From WTGA01 sp965214055 (GTDB lineage: Bacteria > Pseudomonadota > Gammaproteobacteria > Arenicellales > Poriferihabitantaceae): a stretch of 64,000 nucleotides of DNA. Both the position numbers and the translations under genes were made by a program. The notes beneath the pieces were generated by a model. The model saw nothing but the letters and a program-made list of their open reading frames with translations, did no database searches and was not told the origin of the DNA. Below, piece after piece: positions 35,051-44,329 of this stretch; the stretch's first letter is position 1, and each line of letters starts with the position of its first letter. The DNA is taken from the NCBI GenBank assembly GCA_965214055.1, contig OZ243931.1:1550001-1614000 (forward strand), written 5' to 3'.

Positions 35051-35536
35051 GAGGTTGCAGTATCCAAATTAAAGGGCAGACATTGATTCCCGAGCATACA
35101 GTTCCACAAAAACAGTCGCTTTATAGTATCGCAATCCCCGTTCGGAATCCCGTGGATATTACCCGGAACACGCAAACCGGATGATATCACTGGTCTTTGC
35201 GGGCCTTTACCTGATCATGCCGGTCAGGCGTCCAGACGGAAGCCCTGTTTACCGTACCCACCGGATTTCATCCCTGCGTGGTCCAGGCAAAGGAGTTTCG
35301 CCGTGGCATTGTCGGCCAGGACAGGATGACACCCCGGGGATTTTCGGCAGTAGCCGGGGTTTTGGCAATAAAAACCATGCAATGGTTTTCTAGGAAGCGG
35401 AAGCAGCCTTGTCTTGATTGTCTCCCCGGTCCTCCTGAAATGCCATTCCTTGCCGGAGGCCAGAGAGAAACAACAGGCGGTGGGAACCGTCATTCACATG
35501 TTGTCTTGCCTGCATGGATGCACTAGACTTGTTTTC
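35051..35536. other. Intergenic region between lpoA and rnpB
   Basis: About 485 bp with no supportable gene. It should contain the divergent lpoA and rnpB promoters. Weak ORFs on both strands have no family resemblance; in many gammaproteobacteria rsmI lies here, but no RsmI motif was found. Confidence 0.35.
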
Positions 35537-35884
35537 GGGAGTTGGCCAGGCAGTTGCGGCATCACATTCGGTGTCGAGGAAAGTCCGGGCTCCACAGGGC
35601 AGGGTGCCAGGTAACACCTGGGCAGCGTGAGCTGACGGCAAGTGCAACAGAAAATATACCGCCCGGGCAATTCATTTGTCCGGGTAAGGGTGAAATGGTG
35701 CGGTAAGAGCGCACCGCGGAATTGGTAACAATACCGGCAGGGTAAACCCCACCTGGAGCAAGACCGAATAGGGACCCGCTGGCGTGCCCGCGCCGGGTCC
35801 GGGTAGGTTGCTTGAGGCGTCTGGTGACAGACCGCCCAGATGAATAACTGTTCACGACAGAACCCGGCTTATCGGCCAACTCCC
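35537..35884 (+). ncRNA. rnpB: RNase P RNA (type A)
   Basis: The catalytic RNA of RNase P, processing tRNA 5' ends. The ends pair: GGGAGTTGGCC at 35537-35547 with GGCCAACTCCC at 35874-35884 (helix P1). The conserved core blocks GAGGAAAGTCCGGGCTCC near 35577 and the 3' CR V region ACAGAACCCGGCTTATCGGCC near 35857 are present, along with GGTAAACCCC and GAGCAAGACC-type segments. The length of about 348 nt is normal for bacterial type A. Confidence 0.95.
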
Positions 35885-36170
35885 TTTATCCAGGCGATGA
35901 AATGGAGGCTCATTCGGGTGGTTGCGCCACCTTCCCCGGTTCCCGGATGCCCGGTTTTTGGAGTAGTGAATGCAACCGGCCGGAACCCGGGCAGCGGGGT
36001 CATCAGCATGCAGGGTGATTTGACGGGACAAATGTCTCCCAAGGATTGCATCGACAGGAAAAACCGCGCACTATTTGGGTTTGGACTGCCTGTTACCGTA
36101 TTTTACCATCATCCCTGTGAAACCTGGAAACGACCACCGCCGGATTGACCTGAGACCGCCTCACGATGTA

Positions 36171-37829
36171 ATGCGCCTGGAACGCATGGGTTCCTTCCAC
36201 CAGACAAGGCTCAGTTTCATGCGCGCCCTCCTGCGTTTTCTCAAACAGGGAAACTGGCAGTTTCAACGTACGTGCTGGGATGTCGATGTCAGGGGGGTGG
36301 GGGTCGCCATTTACCAGGCATCCGGCCCGGGTCACGTCTACTCGCTGATTTGTTTTGCCAATGACCTTCCCGACGAAAAAAGGTCGGACCGGGTCATTGC
36401 GGACGAATGGGACGCCACCTTTGTCCTGTTCGATGGGGTGCCCGAAAAGGAGGAGATTGCAAGACTGCACGGGAATGTGCCGAAGCAGGAGGCAGGACAT
36501 TATGCGCAGACCGAACTGGTTCTGTCCCGTGCCAACCGGAGTGTGCGGTTGTTTGAGCATGTGGTGGATTCGTTGTCTGCAGGACGGCAGCCGGACCTGG
36601 AAAAAATGGAGGCCGTGGGCTATCTGATGCGTACCACCGCGGTGTACGGGAATGGAAAGTTTGGAATCAGTGACCGTGAACGCATCGCCCACCGACCGGA
36701 ATTCACCGGGCCGTTCCGGGCGGAACTGTTGTCAGTGTGGTTGATCCGGGCCTTTACCGTGGATATTGCCGAACACCTCGCGAAGGTGCGGGGCGGCCCC
36801 CGGGCAACCGGGCTGGATACTGCAATACGCCGGAGACTCGGCGTCGGCAATGCCACGGGATTGGGAATGGCCCCCTTTTTGGTGCTGCATCCTGCATTGA
36901 TCCATACCTGGATCCAGACCAGGGAAACCGCATTGGCCAGGGTGAGAAAAATTGAACGCAGCTCCAGTGAAATTATCCGGGGTTTCAGCCTCCTGCTTTC
37001 CAGGATGATGCTGGGTGTGGAAAGCTGGGGGACTGCCGACCCGCGCCAGCAGAAAAGGATTGAGACACTGAAGCGGGACCTGATTGCGCTGGCAGGCTAT
37101 GTGAAAAATCCGGGATTGGGGGGGTCCTGTCCCTGGAATGCCCTGGTCGACTGGTCTGTGCAGAACCTGTCTCTCGAAGGCCAGGAGCTGGTGGTCACCC
37201 TGGTGATTGAACCCCACAGCGACCTGGTCGACGACCTGGCAGAGGGGATGTCCATTGATGAGTCCCGGTACTTCAGGATCAATGGGGCACAGGCCATTTC
37301 GGATGCCCTGGAATTTATCCGGGAAACCTATCCCTGGGCGCTGGATATCGATTTTTCGGATCCGGCATCCATGGCCCGGTTCTGGTATGTTTCCGAGGAA
37401 AAACTGGAACCCCGGCTGGGGGAAAGATTTGATGAGCCGGGTGCCGAAAAGGAACACCCCCTGGCGTATGCCCGGGATATCGCCAGGCTGTACCGGGATT
37501 TGGTGACATTCGTAAAAGACAGTCCGGACAGCCGTTTCATGGCGGAGTTCCTGCTGGCCTGTCCCGAGCACCGGCACGCGGTGCGCAGAATCCAGGTGGT
37601 CAGGCGGTTGCCCTACGCTGAAATCCAGGACAACCTGATCTCACAGGCCATGATGCCCATTGATTTGCTGCGTTGTAAATTGTCCTTTTTCGGTGCAAAC
37701 AAGTTTGACCCGAAATCGGACCGCTGGGTACGGATAAACATGTACCAGCATGCCCCCTTTCCCGATGAATTGTCCGATATGGCAGAGGATGACTGGATCT
37801 ATCCGCCACTGACACCAGGCCAGGGATGA
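36171..37829 (+). CDS. Conserved hypothetical protein upstream of a DUF3726 gene
   Basis: About 552 residues from ATG at 36171; alternatives are 36075 and 36186. I do not recognise a family with confidence. The protein is soluble, with mixed helices and strands, no signal peptide or membrane span, and a short region with TGLGMAPFLVLHPALI resembling a hydrophobic core helix. It is followed, 16 bp after its stop, by a DUF3726 gene, and the pair are probably translated together. The long uninterrupted frame and codon pattern match neighbouring genes. Function unknown. Confidence 0.65.
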   Translation: MRLERMGSFHQTRLSFMRALLRFLKQGNWQFQRTCWDVDVRGVGVAIYQASGPGHVYSLICFANDLPDEKRSDRVIADEWDATFVLFDGVPEKEEIARLHGNVPKQEAGHYAQTELVLSRANRSVRLFEHVVDSLSAGRQPDLEKMEAVGYLMRTTAVYGNGKFGISDRERIAHRPEFTGPFRAELLSVWLIRAFTVDIAEHLAKVRGGPRATGLDTAIRRRLGVGNATGLGMAPFLVLHPALIHTWIQTRETALARVRKIERSSSEIIRGFSLLLSRMMLGVESWGTADPRQQKRIETLKRDLIALAGYVKNPGLGGSCPWNALVDWSVQNLSLEGQELVVTLVIEPHSDLVDDLAEGMSIDESRYFRINGAQAISDALEFIRETYPWALDIDFSDPASMARFWYVSEEKLEPRLGERFDEPGAEKEHPLAYARDIARLYRDLVTFVKDSPDSRFMAEFLLACPEHRHAVRRIQVVRRLPYAEIQDNLISQAMMPIDLLRCKLSFFGANKFDPKSDRWVRINMYQHAPFPDELSDMAEDDWIYPPLTPGQG

Positions 37830-37845
37830 CAGGGTTCCCGGAACC

Positions 37846-38493
37846 ATGTTTCGCTCTCTCAATGAAATAGAACAGACGGTGAGAAAGGCCGTCAGGGGCC
37901 GGGGATTGCCCTGGGGTATCGCGGACGAAGCGGGCAAGGCGGTGCGGTGTTTGCATCAGCTGGAATTCGAAGTGACCGGCCAATTGATCCGGGTGCTGGA
38001 CGATCCCGATGTCGAGGGGGTGTCCCATCCGCTGCCGCCATGCCGTGACGGGGCCTGGCAATCGAAAAGCGGGAAGCTCAGCCCCCTGCTGACCGGCCCC
38101 AGCCTGTGTGATTTCATGGATCTGGGGGCTTTGGCGAGGGTGGAAATGAGCAATATGGTTTCCCCGGTTTTGCTTGCGGGTTTTCTTGCAAACGCGGTAT
38201 CGGGGGGCGGGGATGCCATCCGGTTGAGCTGGTCCGGTGTCCGTATTGAGATATCCTGCAACCGCATCGGAATTCATGGAAATGCGGAAGGCCTGGGGGC
38301 CAGGCGGGGGGACCATGTGGTGTGTGAGCACATTGCCGGGCTGGACAGGTTGCCGGGTTCTGCCCGAACCGGTCAGGTATGGGTGGACGATGCGGCCTGG
38401 GCCAGGCTGGAACAGTACGCAAAGCGTACCTATGTGGAAGGGACGGAAGCTTCCCGTGCCGGGGCAGGGGCTGGTCTGTTGGACAACGATTGA
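37846..38493 (+). CDS. DUF3726 family protein
   Basis: A 215-residue protein beginning SLNEIEQTVRKAVRGRGLPWGIADEAGKAVRCL, the DUF3726 opening pattern, in which a helix with a WG motif precedes an alpha/beta region. The middle contains DLGALARVEMSNMVSPVLLAGFL, and the end is Gly/Ala-rich. No catalytic motif is evident. It follows the large hypothetical gene by 16 bp, suggesting a two-protein unit of unknown function. Confidence 0.75.
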   Translation: MFRSLNEIEQTVRKAVRGRGLPWGIADEAGKAVRCLHQLEFEVTGQLIRVLDDPDVEGVSHPLPPCRDGAWQSKSGKLSPLLTGPSLCDFMDLGALARVEMSNMVSPVLLAGFLANAVSGGGDAIRLSWSGVRIEISCNRIGIHGNAEGLGARRGDHVVCEHIAGLDRLPGSARTGQVWVDDAAWARLEQYAKRTYVEGTEASRAGAGAGLLDND

Positions 38494-38576
38494 ACGAGGG
38501 CGGGTACCGGGTCAGGACGCGTTATCCGGCCCGGTTATTCCGGGATGGATTCGTGATGGTGGCTAAGGAGAAACTC

Positions 38577-39137
38577 TCACGCACGTTCCTGGTATGCCCC
38601 GGTATCGGTGTTCACCCGGATTTTCTCCCCGGCGTTCACAAAAATCGGGACAACAACTGTGAGACCGGTTTCAAGGACCGCCGGTTTTCCGCTGCCCGAC
38701 GCCGTTTGTCCCTTTACTGCGCCCTGCGTCTCCACCACTTCCAGCACCACTGAGGTGGGAAGCTCGATTCCGATGGGGTTGTCATTGTAAAAATTGATCT
38801 GCACATCGGTGTTCGGCAACAAATACGGAGACTGCTCCTCCAGGTCCTCAGCCCGAAGTATCCTTTGTTCGTAGGTTTCATTGTCCATAAAGACATAATC
38901 CTCTCCGTCCAGATACAGGAATTGCATCTGCCTGCTTTCGACGTGGGCTTTTTCCATTTTATCCTCGGAACGGAATCGTTCATTTAATTTTGTGCCATCG
39001 CTGATACACTTCATTTCGAGCTGTACGAACGCCCCGCCCTTTCCGGGTTTGACATGGTTTTTTTTGAGCACACGCCACAATTTACCCTGATGCTCCATCA
39101 GATTTCCCACCCGGGCATCGAATGCTGAGATTTTCAT
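38577..39137 (-). CDS. efp: Elongation factor P
   Basis: A 186-residue EF-P with three OB-like domains. The N-terminal KOW-type domain contains the modified lysine loop HVKPGKGGAF (Lys33), the middle domain IELPTSVVLEVVET and the C-terminal domain ETGLTVVVPIFVNAGEKIRVNTDTGAY are all typical. It rescues ribosomes at polyproline stretches. It is divergent from the UDG gene. Confidence 0.93.
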   Translation of the reverse strand: MKISAFDARVGNLMEHQGKLWRVLKKNHVKPGKGGAFVQLEMKCISDGTKLNERFRSEDKMEKAHVESRQMQFLYLDGEDYVFMDNETYEQRILRAEDLEEQSPYLLPNTDVQINFYNDNPIGIELPTSVVLEVVETQGAVKGQTASGSGKPAVLETGLTVVVPIFVNAGEKIRVNTDTGAYQERA

Positions 39138-39226
39138 ATTCTGGTCTGTGTCCTGAAATCGAAAGAATGTACGGAAGACTTGGGATTATATAGGGCGGGA
39201 AGCTTTAAAATACAGGGAGATTTCAT

Positions 39227-39907
39227 ATGCGAAGAACCATGGTGAATCAATGGCCGAGGGCCTGTTACGATGTTTCGTGTCGAAAATGCGAACGGTTGGC
39301 CAGTTTTCTCGACGAGGTCAAAGCAGAACATCCGGGCTATTTCTGTAAACCGGTGCCCCCCTTCGGGGATGCCAATGCGGAGTTGCTGATCGTTGGACTG
39401 GCGCCGGGAAAGCATGGGGCCAATGCCACCGGGCGCCCCTTTACCGGAGACCACGCCGGGAAGTTGCTGTATAAAACCCTGTTCGCGTTCGGTTTTGCGT
39501 CCCGACCGGAATCCATGTCAGCTGATGACGGACTGACCCTTGTAAATTGTCGAATTACCAATGCGGTGAAGTGTTTGCCCCCCCAGAACAAGCCGCTGGG
39601 GGACGAAGAGAAAAACTGCAATCCGTTCCTGAAGGAGGAAATCTCCGGGCCGGGTGTCCGGATACTGCTGGCCCTTGGCGTACTCGCGCATCGGGCAATC
39701 CTGCGTGCACTGGGGATGAAGTTGGGAAAGTATCCGTTCGGGCACAATCAATGGCACGCATTGGGGGACGGATTGATGCTGGTCAACAGCTATCACTGCA
39801 GTCGGTATAATACCCAGACCAGGCGATTGACCGAGGCAATGTTTTTCGAGGTATTTGAAGACATTGGTCAAAAACTCAGGGAATCCACTTGTGAACAGAA
39901 ATTTTGA
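39227..39907 (+). CDS. Uracil-DNA glycosylase, type 5 (UdgB)-like
   Basis: A 226-residue glycosylase of the UDG superfamily. An N-terminal region with C-x-x-C (SCRKCERLA) and later cysteines is consistent with the 4Fe-4S cluster of families 4 and 5. Motif A is GLAPGKHGANATGRPFTGDHAG, the family-5 form. Motif B reads SYHCSRYNTQTRRLT, where the usual SYHPSR has Pro replaced by Cys. It removes uracil or hypoxanthine from DNA. It overlaps uvrC at the 3' end. Confidence 0.85.
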   Translation: MRRTMVNQWPRACYDVSCRKCERLASFLDEVKAEHPGYFCKPVPPFGDANAELLIVGLAPGKHGANATGRPFTGDHAGKLLYKTLFAFGFASRPESMSADDGLTLVNCRITNAVKCLPPQNKPLGDEEKNCNPFLKEEISGPGVRILLALGVLAHRAILRALGMKLGKYPFGHNQWHALGDGLMLVNSYHCSRYNTQTRRLTEAMFFEVFEDIGQKLRESTCEQKF

Positions 39908-41705
39908 TTCCAGGACCTTTTTGCAGGGGGTGGCCGGAATGCCCGGCATCTATATTTTCTATGGTGCTGAAAGGGAAACCCTGTATATCGGCAAAGCCCT
40001 CAATTTGAAAAAGCGTCTGCAAAGTTATTTCAGGACCAGCGGATTGACGCCCAAAGTCAGCTTGATGGTATCGAAAATTGTCGAGGTGGAAACGCAGCAG
40101 ACCCGCACCGAAAGCGAAGCTTTGCTGTTGGAAAACAACCTGATCAAGGACCGGCGACCACGCTACAATATTTCCCTGCGCGATGACAAGAGTTTTCCCT
40201 ACATCCGGCTAACTGAATCCGACCGGTATCCCCGGTTTTCGTTTTACCGGGGCAAGCGGTCCTTGCCGGGAAAGTATTACGGGCCCTATCCCAGTGCCGC
40301 CGCCGTGCGGGAAGTCCTCGGGCATGTCCACAAAATTTTCCAGCTTCGGCAATGCAGCGATGCCTTTTTCAGAAACCGGTCCCGGCCCTGTTTGCAGCAT
40401 CAGATCAAGCGTTGCAGCGCTCCCTGCGTGAACCGGATCAGCCCGCAGGATTATCGTGAAGATGTCCGCCAGGCAAAAGCCATGCTCAGTGGAAAGGATG
40501 CCGTGCTTCTGGCAAAGCTAGCTGAAAAAATGGAATCGGCCTCCAACGAGCAGAATTACGAAAGTGCGGCGGTCTATCGGGACAGAATCGGGTTGTTGCA
40601 GCGGATTCGGGAGACACAGTATATTTCGTCCGGAAACCGTGATGCGGATGTGGTGGCTGTGGCAGCGGAATCCGGTTTGGCGTGTTTCGGAGTGGTATCG
40701 ATCCGCCAGGGCCGAAACCTGGGTATCCGGTTTCATATCCAGCCCAATGCCCTGGATAAGACACGGTCCGGATTGCTGGAGGAATTTTTACCGAGAAATT
40801 ATCTGGGCGCGGCAATTCCCAGAGAGATTCTGCTTGCCGAGCCCATCCAGACAAAGACTTCACTGCAGCAGATATTTTCCATTGAAAGCGGGAAAAAGGT
40901 GGCCATCAAGGACCGTTATCGTGCTGACCGCGCACGGTGGGTGGAATCCGCAAGGATCAACACGCAAGACAATCTGAACCGGCACCTGAACGAAAGAAGC
41001 CAGATTGATGTGCAGTTCTGTGCGCTTTCTGACCTGCTGAAACTGCAGGAAGTGCCGGAGCGCATAGAATGTTTTGATATCAGTCATACCATGGGGGAAA
41101 GTGCGGTGGGGTCCTGTGTCGTCTTTGACCGTCAGGGTGCAGTGAAAAGCGATTACCGACGGTTCAATGTTCAGGACATTGAACCCGGGGACGATTATGC
41201 GGCCATGGAGCAGGTGCTGACACGGCGATACAAGCGGGTACTCGAAAACGATGGAAAGCTGCCGGACCTGGTATTGATTGATGGTGGCAAGGGACAGCTT
41301 GGCCGCGCACAACAGGTGTTTGACGAGATGCAGATATCCGGGCTGGTATCCCTGATGGGAGTATCAAAAGGTCCCGGGAGAAAGGCCGGGGAAGAAACCT
41401 TTCACGTGTCGGGGCAGAGCCGGACAATCAAGCCCGCAGGGACATCCCCCGTATCCCACCTGGTCCAGCGAATCCGGGATGAAGCCCATCGGTTTGCCAT
41501 CACCGGGCATCGGCAAAGACGAAACCGTGCCAGAACCCGTTCGCCGCTGGAGCAAATTGAAGGCATCGGGGAGAAACGAAGACGGAATTTATTGCGATAT
41601 TTCGGTGGACTCCACGAAATCCGTCGTGCAGGAATCGAGGACCTGGGAAAGGTGCCGGGCATCAGCCCAACCCTTGCAGCCAGAATATACAATCAATTTC
41701 ATTGA
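39891..41705 (+). CDS. uvrC: Excinuclease ABC subunit C
   Basis: A 604-residue UvrC. The N-terminal GIY-YIG nuclease (MPGIYIFYGAERETLYIGKALNLKKRLQSYF), UVR motif (LAEKMESASNEQNYESAAVYRDRI), the RNase H-like nuclease (ECFDISHTMGESAVGSCVVF and LVLIDGGKGQL) and C-terminal helix-hairpin-helix (EQIEGIGEKRRRNLLRYFGG) are complete. A GTG at 39891 with AGGGA upstream is preferred over a TTG at 39855. It makes both incisions in nucleotide excision repair. The pgsA gene follows, as in E. coli. Confidence 0.95.
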   Translation: MNRNFDSRTFLQGVAGMPGIYIFYGAERETLYIGKALNLKKRLQSYFRTSGLTPKVSLMVSKIVEVETQQTRTESEALLLENNLIKDRRPRYNISLRDDKSFPYIRLTESDRYPRFSFYRGKRSLPGKYYGPYPSAAAVREVLGHVHKIFQLRQCSDAFFRNRSRPCLQHQIKRCSAPCVNRISPQDYREDVRQAKAMLSGKDAVLLAKLAEKMESASNEQNYESAAVYRDRIGLLQRIRETQYISSGNRDADVVAVAAESGLACFGVVSIRQGRNLGIRFHIQPNALDKTRSGLLEEFLPRNYLGAAIPREILLAEPIQTKTSLQQIFSIESGKKVAIKDRYRADRARWVESARINTQDNLNRHLNERSQIDVQFCALSDLLKLQEVPERIECFDISHTMGESAVGSCVVFDRQGAVKSDYRRFNVQDIEPGDDYAAMEQVLTRRYKRVLENDGKLPDLVLIDGGKGQLGRAQQVFDEMQISGLVSLMGVSKGPGRKAGEETFHVSGQSRTIKPAGTSPVSHLVQRIRDEAHRFAITGHRQRRNRARTRSPLEQIEGIGEKRRRNLLRYFGGLHEIRRAGIEDLGKVPGISPTLAARIYNQFH

Positions 41706-41798
41706 GAGGCTCCAATTTTGCGTCGCAGCTGCGACAGGGTGTGCTACATTGAACAGCCCAAAAAGTTTTGTGACCGGTAAAACGCCTTCCCCCCTCGA

Positions 41799-42377
41799 AT
41801 GCTGAATATCCCGAACCTGCTGACTCTTTTCAGGATTCTGTTGATCCCGGTATTGGTGGTGGTTTACTTTTTGCCGCTGGACAACCGGGAAATCATCCTC
41901 ACCGGTATTTTTGTCACCGCAGGCATCACAGATTGGCTGGATGGGTTCCTGGCGCGTAAAATGGATGCGACAACCGCTTTGGGGGAATTTCTTGACCCGG
42001 TGGCGGATAAGCTCATTGTGTCCACTGCACTGATACTCCTGGTCTCCGACCTGAATGTTCTGGATAAGGTCTTTCATCCGCTGCCATTCGCCGTTGCCGT
42101 GTGTATCATCGTCGGACGTGAAATTGTCATTTCAGCACTGCGGGGATGGATGGCTGAAGTCGGTGAAAAGGTGGTGGTTGCCGTGGGGGTCGTCGGCAAG
42201 GTCAAAACGGGCTTTCAGATGGTTTCCATTGCACTCCTGTTGTATGCCATGCCAATATACGGCATCCCCATTTTCAGGATGGGCGAAATCGCATTCTATA
42301 CGGCAGCGATCCTGACATTGTGGTCAATGTGGGTGTATTTGCGGGCAGCCATGCCGTTTTTGCTTGAAAAACTGTAA
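41799..42377 (+). CDS. pgsA: CDP-diacylglycerol-glycerol-3-phosphate 3-phosphatidyltransferase
   Basis: A 192-residue membrane enzyme of the CDP-alcohol phosphatidyltransferase family. The catalytic signature D-G-x2-A-R-x8-G-x3-D-x3-D is in DWLDGFLARKMDATTALGEFLDPVADK. Several membrane spans surround it. It makes phosphatidylglycerol-phosphate. Position between uvrC and the Gly-Cys-Leu tRNAs is the standard gammaproteobacterial order. Confidence 0.95.
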   Translation: MLNIPNLLTLFRILLIPVLVVVYFLPLDNREIILTGIFVTAGITDWLDGFLARKMDATTALGEFLDPVADKLIVSTALILLVSDLNVLDKVFHPLPFAVAVCIIVGREIVISALRGWMAEVGEKVVVAVGVVGKVKTGFQMVSIALLLYAMPIYGIPIFRMGEIAFYTAAILTLWSMWVYLRAAMPFLLEKL

Positions 42378-42476
42378 TATTCTGAAATTCCGGAATAGCG
42401 CGAAGGGATCTTGGAGCGGATTGCTATTGACACGACCATGTGCTTGAATAGAATCTACATCCTCCAAAGTAATGAT

Positions 42477-42551
42477 GCGGGAATAGCTCAGTGGTAGAGC
42501 ACAACCTTGCCAAGGTTGGGGTCGCGAGTTCGAATCTCGTTTCCCGCTCCA
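42477..42551 (+). tRNA. tRNA-Gly(GCC)
   Basis: 75 nt including encoded CCA. Acceptor GCGGGAA pairs with TTCCCGC; the anticodon loop TTGCCAA gives GCC; the T-arm is GCGAGTTCGAATCTCGT. First of three tRNAs after pgsA. Confidence 0.97.
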
Positions 42552-42716
42552 GATTCCAAGACCATGGAGACCCGGACAGGACGGTTGGTGTTGTGAAATG
42601 GCAGATGCCTTTTTCGCTGGTGTGGGCACCGTTACAGGATACTTGCCTGCGGATACCAACAGGGTGATTATGTGCAATTCGTGGAATGTTCGCGGTTGGA
42701 TTGTCTAACCAAAGAC

Positions 42717-42790
42717 GGCTGAGTGGCAGAGTGGTCATGCAGCGGCCTGCAAAGCCGTTTACCTCGGTTCGATTCCGGGCTCAGCCTCCA
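42717..42790 (+). tRNA. tRNA-Cys(GCA)
   Basis: 74 nt including encoded CCA. Acceptor GGCTGAG pairs with CTCAGCC; the anticodon loop CTGCAAA gives GCA; T-arm contains GGTTCGATTCC. Confidence 0.97.
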
Positions 42791-42810
42791 TTTGTTTTGT
42801 GTATCCATTG

Positions 42811-42897
42811 GCCCGGGTGGCGGAATAGGTAGACGCAAGGGACTTAAAATCCCTCGATGGAAACATCGTGCCGGTTCAAGTCCGGCCCCGGGTACCA
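42811..42897 (+). tRNA. tRNA-Leu(TAA)
   Basis: 87 nt including encoded CCA with the long variable arm of class II tRNAs (CGATGGAAACATCG). Acceptor GCCCGGG pairs with CCCGGGT with a wobble; the anticodon loop ACTTAAAAT gives TAA. The accessory patch downstream begins here. Confidence 0.96.
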
Positions 42898-43096
42898 TTT
42901 GACACTTCCGACAACGTCCGAAGGTGAGCGTTCGGCCGACATGTGATATCAGCAATTATGCGTTCAATTCCCTTGCATTTCAAATAGGGTTGGAGGCTTG
43001 TCAGTATCGTTGATGACCCGCCTCCCGGGTCCGGGAGATCAGATGGAATGGGTCGTACTCTTTGTGGGGAGGTCACTCCTCCCCTGAAGGAAGATT

Positions 43097-43261
43097 TTAC
43101 CGGTTGAGGGTCCGTTTCCAGTCACGCCGCAGGGGGCGCAGCCAAGTATCCTTTTTGGGTTTATCCGCCTGTTTGTACCGATCATACCGACCACGACCCT
43201 GAGTGGTACTGACATGGATCCATCCAGAGGCCTGGTAGACGGCCCCGGTATGGAGCGTCAA
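43097..43261 (-). pseudogene. C-terminal remnant of a DUF4338-like protein
   Basis: The minus-strand frame ends TGAVYQASGWIHVSTTQGRGRYDRYKQADKPKKDTWLRPLRRDWKRTLNR. The 'W-x-x-x-G-x-T-x-GRGRxDR ... K-x-x-x-x-x-PLxRDxRxxL' pattern is that of the C-terminal part of DUF4338 proteins, associated with mobile elements and the Druantia defence gene druA. The N-terminal part is missing. It sits downstream of the tRNA-Leu gene, a common integration site. Confidence 0.45.
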
Positions 43262-43262
43262 C

Positions 43263-43823
43263 CTACATGATCGATACGCCCGATACGTAAGGGTGTGCCA
43301 GTGCCACAACAAGATAGACGACAACGCTTACCCCAAATCCTATTGCCTCTTTTGTCCATGTCGGCGTTTCAGGTTTTTTCCATTCTCCATCTCGACGATT
43401 GATAGCAACCACTTCAAGTATCGCCCAAAGCCCCAATCCGCCAAACAGAACAACTGATCGGGTGTCACCATTGGTCAACAAATGTGCCAACGACCACACA
43501 AGGACAGCAGTGAGTTGTGGGTGTCGTATATATTGCTTCACTCTTGTTGGCATATTGGAAAGAACAAACAACGCAACGGATACAAACATCAGTACCTTTG
43601 CAACTGGCGCCATGAAAGGTGTCGTTGCGTACAACAGTGACGGTGTTGTACTTCGCCATCCAAAGATGATCATGAGCAAAGACAGCAGAATAACTAACGC
43701 AAATGTAATCTGATATCCTGTGTTTCCAAGTTTGTCCTTCCACTTGGCTTTTACGGGCTGCGCCAATGAAGGAATGAAGTGCACTGCACTCCAAACCAGC
43801 AAGCCGATGAGTAGTAATGACAT
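43263..43823 (-). CDS. NnrU family membrane protein
   Basis: A 186-residue protein with about five hydrophobic segments. The region LSNMPTRVKQYIRHPQLTAVLVWSLAHLLTNGDTRSVVLFGGLGLWAILEVVAINRRDG is the NnrU signature. NnrU is associated with nitric-oxide metabolism in some bacteria, and related proteins include heme or methyltransferase-like enzymes. It lies in AT-richer DNA than its surroundings. Confidence 0.85.
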   Translation of the reverse strand: MSLLLIGLLVWSAVHFIPSLAQPVKAKWKDKLGNTGYQITFALVILLSLLMIIFGWRSTTPSLLYATTPFMAPVAKVLMFVSVALFVLSNMPTRVKQYIRHPQLTAVLVWSLAHLLTNGDTRSVVLFGGLGLWAILEVVAINRRDGEWKKPETPTWTKEAIGFGVSVVVYLVVALAHPYVSGVSIM

Positions 43824-43863
43824 AGTCGGTTTTTATCCTTTATAGCGTTCGTTTCTCAGTTAA

Positions 43864-44235
43864 TTACGCGACACAACACCCTGGGATCGCCATCTTCTCA
43901 AAAATATGTGGTGAGGCTACGGCACTAGGTGGATAGTCTTGGAGTGTCGCTTGAAATTCGGATCTTTCAAATGCACGTTTTAGGTCCTCTACTGACTCCC
44001 ACACCGAGCAGTTAAGAAATACTCCACTCTCTCCGATCCCCCCATAAAGTTGCATGGAAATATACCCTGGTTGTTGTCTCATAATTTCGAAGTCGGTCGT
44101 CCAATGACGAACCAAGTCATCAGCTTCCTCTGGGGTGACCGAGATCTTGTTTATGACTGAAACTGGCCCACCTCCTTTCGTTTCCATCTGTTCGAAAAAC
44201 GTAGGGCCTCTGCCCATTTCTTCAATTGTGATCAT
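43864..44235 (-). CDS. Antibiotic biosynthesis monooxygenase-type (ABM) protein
   Basis: A 123-residue dimeric alpha/beta protein: PVSVINKISVTPEEADDLVRHWTTDFEIMRQQPGYISMQLYGGIG, with FLNCSVWESVEDLKRAFERSEFQ after it, is typical of ABM-fold monooxygenases and heme-degrading or stress proteins. The start at 44235 has GGAG upstream. It is divergent from an HxlR regulator, the usual arrangement in which HxlR controls an electrophile- or quinone-response gene. Confidence 0.8.
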   Translation of the reverse strand: MITIEEMGRGPTFFEQMETKGGGPVSVINKISVTPEEADDLVRHWTTDFEIMRQQPGYISMQLYGGIGESGVFLNCSVWESVEDLKRAFERSEFQATLQDYPPSAVASPHIFEKMAIPGCCVA

Positions 44236-44310
44236 GATTTCGTTCTCCCAAGTATGTTGTTGCTTTATGGTAAATAACTTTAGTACAATTTTGCAACTAG
44301 GCACATTTAC

Positions 44311-44323
44311 TATACTAAGTATA
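44311..44323. promoter_or_regulatory. Candidate HxlR operator
   Basis: TATACT-A-AGTATA is a perfect inverted repeat with a 1-nt spacer, 7 bp before the HxlR start and about 75 bp from the divergent ABM start. Its TACT...AGTA halves resemble known HxlR-family operators (YodB/CatR type), and its location could repress both genes. Confidence 0.5.
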
Positions 44324-44329
44324 TTTACT

